NCBI GenBank assembly: GCA_050331335.1
Contig: JBHJGY010000010.1
Location: 1 to 8,220 of the forward strand
DNA from: Thermohalobaculum sp050331335
GTDB taxonomy: Bacteria > Pseudomonadota > Alphaproteobacteria > Rhodobacterales > Rhodobacteraceae
Direction of reading: 5' to 3'
DNA length: 8,220 nt
Every line of letters begins with the position of its first letter. Position 1 is the stretch's first letter. A program made the translations under genes and the position numbers. The notes under the pieces were generated by a model. The model did not search any database. It was given only the letters and a program-made list of their open reading frames with translations, and was not told the origin of the DNA. This document shows positions 1 to 5,600 of the stretch, one piece after another.

Positions 1-14
1 GGGCGTCTGCGGGC

Positions 15-48
15 AAAACACCGGCAGCCCGTTCTCTATCGGGCTGCC
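15..48 (-). terminator. Rho-independent terminator of the minus-strand gene block
   Basis: The sequence holds a perfect 9-bp inverted repeat, GGCAGCCCG (23-31) and CGGGCTGCC (40-48), with an 8-nt loop. Read on the minus strand the stem is followed after four bases by a run of four T (18-15). It lies 42 nt beyond the stop codon of the HisA-like gene, which is where an intrinsic terminator is expected. The T run is short and offset from the stem, so termination may be partial. On the plus strand no T run follows, so it is unlikely to serve a gene to the left of the window. Confidence 0.7.
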
Positions 49-90
49 TGCCCCGCGGCAAGCACGGGCGCTGGACCCCAGCCGCCGCGG

Positions 91-834
91 TCAGAGGAAT
101 TCGGCGGTCTTTTCGGGCGAGGGCCGGGCGATCTCGATGGCGGCGCTGAGCTCGATGCTCTTGTCGAAGAGCGGGCGGCCGATCAGGGCCCCCGCGATGT
201 TGGGCACATGGGCGAGCGTCGAGAGATCGTCGAGCGTCTTGACCAGCCCGGACGAGATCACCGGACTGCGCGTCTCCTCGGCCATTTTGGTGGTCAGCGC
301 AAAGCTTGCCTCCGCAAGCTCAATGTCGTGGTCGATGTCGGTGACGATCACGGCGGCGAGCGGGGTATCCGCAAGCGCTCTGACCAGATCGGCGGCGGCG
401 AGCAACGATGGCGCCTCCCACCCCCTACGCATCACCCGACCTTTCGAAATGTCGATCGAAACTGCATAGTAATCGGGCAATTCTTTCGCCCGAGCTTTCA
501 CCCAATCGAGCGCGGTGATCGCGGCCGACCCGAAGACGATTCGCGCCGCCCCCGCTTCACGCCAGCGTGTCACCTGGCTGTCGGTTGTCATGCCGCCGGC
601 GAGCTGAACGGGCACCCCAGCTTGGCGGATGATCGCGGCAACCGTGTCAGCGTTATCGCCGGTGCCGCGGACCGCATCCAGATCGGTCACATGAAGCCAC
701 TCCGCGCCGGCCTCCACGAAGGACCGCGCCCGCGCCACCGGGTCCCCATGCCACACCTCGGGATCACGGATCGCCCCCTTGGGAAGGGTTACGCACTGGC
801 CATCGAGCAGTTGTAGCGTCGGATAGAGGATCAT
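91..834 (-). CDS. HisA/HisF-related TIM barrel protein (divergent HisA paralogue)
   Basis: This 247-aa protein has the length and fold signature of HisA, the ProFAR isomerase of histidine synthesis. Visible are a HisA-like first strand (PTLQLLDGQCV), HVTDLDAVRG (48-57), VQLAGGM (76-82), the strand-5 region SIDISKGRVMRRGW (126-139) with Asp128, VTDID (164-168), and the C-terminal phosphate-loop region ISSGLVKTLDDL with GALIGRPLF. The general-acid Asp128 is kept. However, the N-terminal catalytic Asp (Asp8 in Thermotoga HisA) is Gln8 (codon CAA), the usual TDI..DGT motif reads TDIDHDIEL, and the GG of the strand-7 phosphate loop is GL. I infer a paralogue with a changed or lost isomerase activity rather than the housekeeping hisA; no other his gene is nearby. 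From memory, similar HisA-like proteins occur in other Rhodobacterales. An ATG at 888 would add 18 unrelated residues; I prefer 834 because AAGGAG sits 6 nt upstream and the family fold begins there. The gene lies 94 nt after the glycosylase stop. Confidence 0.85.
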   Translation of the reverse strand: MILYPTLQLLDGQCVTLPKGAIRDPEVWHGDPVARARSFVEAGAEWLHVTDLDAVRGTGDNADTVAAIIRQAGVPVQLAGGMTTDSQVTRWREAGAARIVFGSAAITALDWVKARAKELPDYYAVSIDISKGRVMRRGWEAPSLLAAADLVRALADTPLAAVIVTDIDHDIELAEASFALTTKMAEETRSPVISSGLVKTLDDLSTLAHVPNIAGALIGRPLFDKSIELSAAIEIARPSPEKTAEFL

Positions 835-840
835 CGGCGT

Positions 841-846
841 CTCCTT
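841..846 (-). promoter_or_regulatory. Shine-Dalgarno site fixing the start of the HisA-like gene
   Basis: On the minus strand AAGGAG lies 6 nt before the ATG at 834-832. It is the best ribosome binding site of the minus-strand block. The alternative ATG at 888-886 has only a weak GGCGGG-like sequence ahead of it, so this site decides the start in favour of 834. Confidence 0.75.
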
Positions 847-852
847 GCGCGT

Positions 853-877
853 GGAGTGGAACGGCGTTCTGCACTCC
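853..877 (-). promoter_or_regulatory. Leader hairpin just upstream of the HisA-like RBS
   Basis: Read on the minus strand, an outer arm GGAGTG pairs with CACTCC (6 bp) and an inner arm GAAC pairs with GTTC (4 bp), with a CA bulge between the arms and a GCC loop. The 3' arm ends 6 nt before the AAGGAG ribosome binding site. The CTCC in that 3' arm could instead pair with the GGAG of the binding site, across an 8-nt loop. Two mutually exclusive foldings are therefore possible: hairpin formed and RBS free, or RBS covered. The structure is seen in the sequence; a regulatory role is inference. Confidence 0.4.
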
Positions 878-898
878 CCGTTTAACATGCCGACCCGC

Positions 899-927
899 CG
901 CGCCGCGCGTCTCTCGACGGGGGCGCG
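899..927 (-). other. GC-rich intercistronic stem-loop after the glycosylase gene
   Basis: Immediately after the glycosylase stop, the minus strand carries CGCGCC (927-922) paired with GGCGCG (904-899). Within it lies a second short stem, CGTC/GACG, closing a GAGA tetraloop of the stable GNRA type; the two stems are separated by a small internal loop. No T run follows, so it does not look like an intrinsic terminator. It may stabilise the upstream message, mark a processing point, or be a chance product of high GC content. Confidence 0.35.
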
Positions 928-928
928 C

Positions 929-1600
929 TCAGGTCGACGAGAGGTCTTCGGCGATGCGGGCGAGGACGGCGTCGAACATCTCTGGCGTCAGCCGCCCGGT
1001 ATTGGTGTTATAGCGCGAGCAGTGGTAGCTCGCATGGACCGACAACCGACCGATTAGCGCCACACCGCCATGGGCGAACGGCGCCGCCGCCGGCTTCAGC
1101 CCCAGCGCCCGCACGGTGCTCTCATGTGCGATACGCCCAAGCGTCAGGATATGGGTCAGCCGCGGCAGAGCGGCGATCCGCGCAGCGAGAAACGGCCGAC
1201 AGGCGGCGATTTCGGCCGCTATCGGCTTGTTCTGGGGCGGCACGCAGCGCACGGCATTGCTCACCATGCAGCCCTGGAGCGTGAGACCGTCGGCCGGATC
1301 TGCACCGTAGGGACCGCGCGCAAACCCATGGGCAATCAATCGGGTGTAGAGCAGCTCCCCCGCCCAATCTCCGGTAAAGGGCCGCCCCGTCCGATTGGCC
1401 CCGCGCAGCCCCGGGGCAAGCCCCACGACGAGCAGGCGGGCGGCCGGGTCTCCAAAGCTCGGCACCGGGCCGTTGAACCAATTTGGCTCAGACGCCCGCC
1501 AATGGTCGCGGAAGTCGGCCAACCGGGGACAGAGGCGGCAGTCCGGTAAGGGCTCGGCAGGTGGCTGAGGCGCGGGGCATGGAGCCTCAGTCGTCGCCAT
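929..1600 (-). CDS. Uracil-DNA glycosylase, family 5 (UDGb-like), Fe-S type
   Basis: The 223-aa product would remove uracil, and probably other deaminated bases, from DNA to begin base-excision repair. Four cysteines fit the family 4/5 iron-sulfur site: Cys21 and Cys24 (DCRLCPRL), Cys119 (NAVRCVPP) and Cys134. Motif 1 is GLAPGLRGANRTGRPFTGD (60-78). It lacks the polar catalytic residue found in other UDG families, which is typical of family 5. NAVRCVPPQNKP (115-126) and ASYHCSRYNTNTGRLT (190-205) match the family 5 pattern seen in Thermus UDGb. The length is normal and no key motif is missing. The start overlaps the end of the NYN gene by 14 nt and has no recognisable Shine-Dalgarno sequence, and no other Met occurs before residue 112. 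Translation is therefore probably coupled to the upstream gene. The family is firm; the exact substrate range is inferred. Confidence 0.93.
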   Translation of the reverse strand: MATTEAPCPAPQPPAEPLPDCRLCPRLADFRDHWRASEPNWFNGPVPSFGDPAARLLVVGLAPGLRGANRTGRPFTGDWAGELLYTRLIAHGFARGPYGADPADGLTLQGCMVSNAVRCVPPQNKPIAAEIAACRPFLAARIAALPRLTHILTLGRIAHESTVRALGLKPAAAPFAHGGVALIGRLSVHASYHCSRYNTNTGRLTPEMFDAVLARIAEDLSST

Positions 1601-2174
1601 TTGCGGTGCGGCCGCTGGGTTCGTCCTGGCCGGGTTCGCGCACCTGACGCGGCGGCCGGCCGATCACCTCCCGCAACTCGTCGAGTTCGATGAAGTTGTC
1701 AGCCTGGCGGCGCAAATCGTCGGCGATCATCGGCGGTTGGGACCGAATGGTGGAGACCACCGACACACGAACGCCCTTGCGCTGGATTGCGGCGACCAGG
1801 GGGCGAAAATCGCCGTCGCCGGAGAACAGCACGATGTGCTCGACATGATCGGCCATCTCCATCGCGTCGATCGAGAGCTCGATATCCATGTTGCCCTTGA
1901 CCTTACGCCGCCCGGTGCTGTCGGTAAACTCCTTCGCGGGTTTGGTCACCAAAGTAAAGCCGTTGTAGTCCAGCCAATCCACCAGCGGCCTGATCGGCGA
2001 GTACTCCTCGTTTTCGATCAAGGCGGTGTAGTAGAAAGCACGGACCATTTTCCCGCGACGCATGAATTCAGAACGAAGAAGTTTGTAGTCAATGTCAAAG
2101 CCAAGCGCCTTGGTTGCGGCATATAAATTCGAGCCGTCAATGAAGAGTGCCAGCCGTTCGTCTCGATAGAACAT
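1587..2174 (-). CDS. NYN domain protein, LabA/DUF88 family (putative RNase fold)
   Basis: This 195-aa protein is a NYN-domain (PIN-like, DUF88) protein. The strand-1 motif LALFIDGSNLY (8-18) carries Asp13. KGNMDIELSIDAM (93-105) carries Asp97 and Asp103, and LFSGDGDFRPLV (116-126) carries Asp120 and Asp122. This acidic cluster is the presumed metal-binding nuclease centre of the family, and all of it is present. After about residue 165 the protein ends in a charged, probably disordered tail. The family is thought to act on RNA, but few members have been tested, so the substrate is unknown. The start is supported by GGAG 5 nt ahead of the ATG and by the motif starting at residue 8. Its 3' end overlaps the glycosylase start. 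The first 40-45 codons have clearly lower GC (about 50 percent) than the rest of the window. Confidence 0.9.
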   Translation of the reverse strand: MFYRDERLALFIDGSNLYAATKALGFDIDYKLLRSEFMRRGKMVRAFYYTALIENEEYSPIRPLVDWLDYNGFTLVTKPAKEFTDSTGRRKVKGNMDIELSIDAMEMADHVEHIVLFSGDGDFRPLVAAIQRKGVRVSVVSTIRSQPPMIADDLRRQADNFIELDELREVIGRPPRQVREPGQDEPSGRTANGDD

Positions 2175-2256
2175 GATAACTCCAAGCCGGTGTGTTAGGC
2201 CAAAGCCTGCGGACTTTTAGGGTGCCGGCAGAGGATGTGCCGCCGGCCGATCGCGA

Positions 2257-2285
2257 CCTATATAGTCAGCCTACAGCTTTGCCAA
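2257..2285 (-). promoter_or_regulatory. Candidate sigma-70 promoter for the NYN-UDG-HisA-like block
   Basis: On the minus strand TTGGCA (2285-2280) is followed after exactly 17 bp by TATAGG (2262-2257). The start of transcription would lie near 2250, giving a leader of about 75 nt before the NYN start codon. The -10 region sits in a palindromic CTATATAG (2258-2265), so it could also give a -10 box to folK on the other strand, but no convincing -35 box is visible in that direction. The leader contains repeated GCCGGC words that could form a weak hairpin. Confidence 0.45.
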
Positions 2286-2301
2286 CCCGGATGACAGGAC
2301 A

Positions 2302-2886
2302 ATGAACGACCGGTCGACAAGCGAGACGCTGATCGCCCTGGGTGCCAACGAACCCAACGGCCCCGACGCGCCGCGCTGCACCCTGGATAAGGCGCTCGCC
2401 GCCCTAAACGCCCATCCCGGCATCGCCGTGAAAGCGGTTGCTCCGTGGGTGCGCAGTCCTGCCTTTCCGCCCGGCTCGGGCCCGGATTTCGTCAATGGCG
2501 CGGCACGCTTGGAGACCGATTTGACCCCGAACGCCTTGCTCGAGGCGCTGCATCGGATCGAGGCTCAACACGGGCGGACGCGCCGGATCCGGTGGGAGCC
2601 CAGGGTCTGCGACCTCGATCTGATCGCGATGGGGGACCTGATCCTGCCCGATGCCTCGACCCAGGCAGCATGGGCGAGACTGCGACCAGATGACGCAGTC
2701 ACCGCAATCCCCGAACGCTTGATTCTGCCTCATCCGAGGATCGCCGAGCGCGCGTTCGTTTTGCTCCCGCTCCTCGACATCGCGCCGGACTGGCGGCATC
2801 CGGTCACGGGGCTCAGCGTGCGGGAGATGGTGACGCTCTTGCCGCGCGCATGCCGCGACGAAGTCGTGCCCCTCCGGTGCGCGTAA
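2302..2886 (+). CDS. folK: HPPK: 2-amino-4-hydroxy-6-hydroxymethyldihydropteridine pyrophosphokinase
   Basis: The 194-aa enzyme transfers pyrophosphate from ATP to 6-hydroxymethyl-7,8-dihydropterin, the step before dihydropteroate synthase in folate synthesis. Visible are the N-terminal strand LIALGAN (10-16), the substrate-binding region PDFVNGAARLET (61-72), the family signature RWEPRVCDLDLIAMGD (97-112) with the magnesium-binding Asp104 and Asp106, and LPHPRIAERAFVLLPL (142-157). It is longer than the roughly 160-aa enterobacterial enzyme because of an extra stretch around 115-140 and a C-terminal extension, both usual in alphaproteobacteria. The ATG at 2302 is preceded by AGGA at a spacing of only 2 nt, so initiation may be weak. 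A four-codon reading frame (2291-2305) ends across this start. The gene is divergent from the NYN gene and lies 75 nt before rpoZ. Confidence 0.95.
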   Translation: MNDRSTSETLIALGANEPNGPDAPRCTLDKALAALNAHPGIAVKAVAPWVRSPAFPPGSGPDFVNGAARLETDLTPNALLEALHRIEAQHGRTRRIRWEPRVCDLDLIAMGDLILPDASTQAAWARLRPDDAVTAIPERLILPHPRIAERAFVLLPLLDIAPDWRHPVTGLSVREMVTLLPRACRDEVVPLRCA

Positions 2887-2899
2887 GTGGCTCCAGGGC

Positions 2900-2928
2900 T
2901 TGCGTAGCGTGGGCAGCGCGGCTATTTT
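2900..2928 (+). promoter_or_regulatory. Candidate sigma-70 promoter of rpoZ
   Basis: TTGCGT (2900-2905) is followed after 17 bp by TATTTT (2923-2928), inside the 75-nt gap between folK and rpoZ. Transcription would start near 2935, giving a leader of about 27 nt before the rpoZ ATG. The A+T-rich run around 2923-2940 stands out from its GC-rich surroundings. This promoter would drive rpoZ and probably the ppGpp enzyme gene separately from folK. Confidence 0.55.
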
Positions 2929-2961
2929 TGGCGATCAAACACACGCCAAAGGAGATCTGCT

Positions 2962-3321
2962 ATGGCTCGGGTCACGGTCGAAGATTGCGTCGATAAAGTA
3001 GCAAATCGGTTCGACCTCGTCATGCTCGCCGCGCACCGCGCCCGCGTCATCTCTGCCGGAGCCCCGATTTCTGTCGAGCGTGAAAACGACAAGAACCCCG
3101 TTGTTGCCCTGCGAGAGATCGCTGCCGAGACCATCAAGCCGGACGAATTGCTTGAGGACGCGATCGAGTCGAACCAGCGCCATATCGAGGTCGACGAGCC
3201 GGAAGAGGACAACATGGCCGTTCTCATGGCTCCTGGCGGGCCGGTCATGCAGCCAACTGAGGGCGACGACCTCGACGAAGAGAAGCTCCTGCGTGCGCTG
3301 ATGGCCGAACAGGGCAAGTGA
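2962..3321 (+). CDS. rpoZ: DNA-directed RNA polymerase omega subunit
   Basis: The 119-aa omega subunit helps beta-prime fold and stabilises core RNA polymerase. It starts with MARVTVEDCVDKV and continues with NRFDLVMLAAHRAR (15-28) and KNPVVALREIAAETI (44-58), the conserved omega core. The first residues (MARVTV) match those that, in E. coli, help form ppGpp site 1 between omega and beta-prime. This suggests, by homology, that the site is kept, though whether it functions in this lineage is not shown by the sequence. After residue 75 comes the acidic C-terminal extension (VDEPEEDN, EGDDLDEE) usual in alphaproteobacteria. A strong AAAGGAG lies 7 nt before the ATG. The gene stands 37 nt ahead of the (p)ppGpp synthetase/hydrolase gene, an arrangement like rpoZ-spoT of E. 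coli. Confidence 0.96.
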   Translation: MARVTVEDCVDKVANRFDLVMLAAHRARVISAGAPISVERENDKNPVVALREIAAETIKPDELLEDAIESNQRHIEVDEPEEDNMAVLMAPGGPVMQPTEGDDLDEEKLLRALMAEQGK

Positions 3322-3323
3322 GC

Positions 3324-3339
3324 CGCGCCCCGCGGCGCG
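3324..3339 (+). other. Short GC hairpin between rpoZ and the RelA/SpoT gene
   Basis: CGCGCC (3324-3329) and GGCGCG (3334-3339) form a perfect 6-bp stem with a CCGC loop, starting 2 nt after the rpoZ stop. CCGCGGCG occurs twice as a direct repeat (3330-3337 and 3345-3352), so alternative pairings are possible. No T run follows, so this is not a standard terminator. The next gene has no Shine-Dalgarno sequence in this same interval, so structure here could influence its translation. Confidence 0.35.
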
Positions 3340-3358
3340 CAACTCCGCGGCGCCAGCG

Positions 3359-5551
3359 ATGATCAGAGCTTATGAACTTGTCGATCGCGTCAAGGATTAC
3401 AACCCGAACACGGATGAGGGCTTGTTGCTCAAGGCCTACGTGTTCGGCGCCAGTAAGCACGGCTCGCAAACCCGGGCCAGCGGTGAGCCCTATTTCACCG
3501 GCCACCCCCTTGAGGTCGCATCGATCCTGACGGATTTCCAGCTCGACGACGCGACCATCGTCACGGCCCTCCTGCACGACACCGTCGAGGATACCGACAC
3601 CACCGAGGCCGAGATCGCCGAAAGCTTCGGGACAGAGATCGCCGGGCTCGTCGCAGGGGTGACCAAGCTCACAAAGCTCGAGCTCTCCTCGGCGGAAACG
3701 GCACAGGCCGAGAACTTTCGAAAGCTGCTCTTGGCGATGGCCAAGGACGTCCGCGTGCTTCTCGTCAAGCTCGCCGACCGGCTGCACAACATGAAGACCA
3801 TCGACGCGCTGCCGATGGAGAAGCGCGCCCGCATCGCCCGCGAGACCATGGAGATCTATGCGCCGCTCGCTGGCCGCATGGGCATGCAGAACATGCGCGA
3901 GGAGTTGGAGGATCTCGCCTTCGAGGTGCTCAATCCCGAGGGTCGAACCTCGATCCTGCGCCGCTTTCTCAAGCTTCGACGGGCGACGGGCGATTTGGTG
4001 CCCGAGATCTCGGCCGGGATCGACGAGACGCTAAGTGCGGCAGGCATCACTGCGGAAGTGCAGGGTCGCGAGAAGCGCCCCTATGCGATCTGGCGCAAGA
4101 TGGAGGAGAAGCAGACCTCGTTCTCGCAGCTCTCCGACATCTACGGCTTCCGCGTGCTGGTCGAGACGGAAATGGATTGCTACCGCGCCCTCGGCGCGAT
4201 CCACCGAAAATGGCGGGCAGTGCCCGAGCGCTTCAAAGATTACGTCTCCGGACCCAAAGCCAACGGCTACCGCTCGATCCACACGACCGTCTATGGCGCC
4301 CAGGCGATGCGCGTCGAGATCCAGATCCGCACCCGCGAAATGCATGATGTCGCCGAGAGCGGGGTCGCGGCGCATTGGGCCTACAAGAACGGCGAACAGG
4401 TGGCCAACCGCTTTGCTGTCGACCCTTTCTCCTGGCTTCGGGATCTGGTTGCGCGGCTGGAAAAGGGCGACGCGCCCGCAGAGTTCCTCGAACATGTAAA
4501 ACTCGACATGTTCACCGATCAGGTATTCTGCTTCACGCCGAAGGGCGACGTTGTGGGCCTGCCGCGCGGCGCGACGCCGATCGACTTCGCTTACGAAATC
4601 CACACCAGGGTGGGTGACCATTGCGCTGGGGCTTTGGTCGACGGGCATCGCGTGCCGTTGTGGACCCGGCTCAGAAACGGCCAACAGGTCGAGATCATCA
4701 CCGCGGAGGGGCAGAAGCCGAGCGCGCATTGGGTCGACATGGCGAATACCGGCCGCGCAAAGGCGGCGATAAGGCGGGCGTTGCGCGAGCAACTGCGCGA
4801 GGAAGAAGTGGCGCTCGGGCGGGATCTCGTCGTCCAGGCGTTCCAAAGATCGGAGCGCGAAGCCGGGCCGAAGGCGCTCGCCGCGGCGGCCGCCGCGCTG
4901 ACCCGGGCGAGCGTCGAGGACATGCTGGCAGCGGTAGCGCGGGGGGAATTGTCGGCGGGCCAGGCGTTGCACGCGGTCTATCCCCAGTCCGACAGCGCAC
5001 CCGTGCTGCCGGCCGACCCACCCGAGCCGGCGATGCGGGTCCGGGGTCTCAGACGCGGCCAAGCGGTGCGGTTTTGCACCTACTGCATGCCGGTCCCCGG
5101 CGATCGGGTGATCGGGCTGGCCCGCCGCGGCGGCATCGAGGTGCACGCGATTTCCTGCCCCAAGCTCGAGGAATACGAAGAGGCGCTGGAGCGATGGCAG
5201 GATCTCAGCTGGGATCCCGACGCCGCGCGCCAGGCGACCAATCTAGCCCGGATCTCCCTGACCCTCGCCAACGTCCCCGGCGCGCTTGGTCTCGCCTGCA
5301 GCCTGATCGGCGAGCGTGGTGCCAATATCGACAACCTGGTCATTACACAACGCAAGCCGGATTTCTTTTTGATGGGCATCACGCTAGAAGTGCGCGATGT
5401 GAAGCACCTCTCCGGAATCCTGACCGCCCTGCGGGCACAGCATTACGTGAGCCAGGCGGAGCGGGCGCAAGGCGCAGAGGGCGCCTCGGTTCGGCCCCAA
5501 GCCGGTCCGCAGCTGGCACCCCAGGTGGCGCTGAACCGGGTCGACTTCTGA
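3359..5551 (+). CDS. spoT: Bifunctional (p)ppGpp synthetase/hydrolase (RelA/SpoT family, Rsh)
   Basis: This 730-aa cytoplasmic enzyme makes and degrades the alarmone (p)ppGpp in the stringent response. The N-terminal HD hydrolase domain (about 20-190) has the metal ligands His49, His73-Asp74 (LLHDTVEDTD) and Asp139 (LADRLHNMKTID). The synthetase domain (about 230-345) has GREKRPYAIWRKM (235-247), DIYGFRV, RFKD (290-293), KANGYRSIHTTVYG and EIQIRT (319-324). RFKD is the RXKD motif of bifunctional enzymes; synthetase-only RelA has EXDD. A TGS domain (about 381-442), a Cys-containing region (573-600) and a C-terminal ACT domain (about 628-705) follow, with a short low-complexity tail. Two oddities are an extra Gly48 just before His49, and YC instead of the usual CC at 575-576. 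The start has no Shine-Dalgarno sequence but agrees with family N-termini. Both active sites look intact, so I infer a single dual-function alarmone enzyme. Confidence 0.96.
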   Translation: MIRAYELVDRVKDYNPNTDEGLLLKAYVFGASKHGSQTRASGEPYFTGHPLEVASILTDFQLDDATIVTALLHDTVEDTDTTEAEIAESFGTEIAGLVAGVTKLTKLELSSAETAQAENFRKLLLAMAKDVRVLLVKLADRLHNMKTIDALPMEKRARIARETMEIYAPLAGRMGMQNMREELEDLAFEVLNPEGRTSILRRFLKLRRATGDLVPEISAGIDETLSAAGITAEVQGREKRPYAIWRKMEEKQTSFSQLSDIYGFRVLVETEMDCYRALGAIHRKWRAVPERFKDYVSGPKANGYRSIHTTVYGAQAMRVEIQIRTREMHDVAESGVAAHWAYKNGEQVANRFAVDPFSWLRDLVARLEKGDAPAEFLEHVKLDMFTDQVFCFTPKGDVVGLPRGATPIDFAYEIHTRVGDHCAGALVDGHRVPLWTRLRNGQQVEIITAEGQKPSAHWVDMANTGRAKAAIRRALREQLREEEVALGRDLVVQAFQRSEREAGPKALAAAAAALTRASVEDMLAAVARGELSAGQALHAVYPQSDSAPVLPADPPEPAMRVRGLRRGQAVRFCTYCMPVPGDRVIGLARRGGIEVHAISCPKLEEYEEALERWQDLSWDPDAARQATNLARISLTLANVPGALGLACSLIGERGANIDNLVITQRKPDFFLMGITLEVRDVKHLSGILTALRAQHYVSQAERAQGAEGASVRPQAGPQLAPQVALNRVDF

Positions 5552-5600
5552 CGGACGCGGGGCACGCGCCGCCAAGGCGGGGGCCCCGAAAGGCAAACTC

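Noticed and set aside
835..888. Longer form of the HisA-like protein from the ATG at 886-888
   Set aside because: The 18 added residues have no HisA similarity, the ATG has a weak binding site, and the extension would run through the leader hairpin and the strong AAGGAG.
4031..5146. 371-aa open frame on the minus strand inside the RelA/SpoT gene
   Set aside because: It is antisense to a conserved coding region, with shadow-type composition (high Arg, His, Asp) and no recognised motif.
5552..5600. Possible terminator between the RelA/SpoT and DUF2062 genes
   Set aside because: Only a 4-5 bp stem (CCGC/GCGG) with no T run is visible, and the genes are in the same direction with a short gap.
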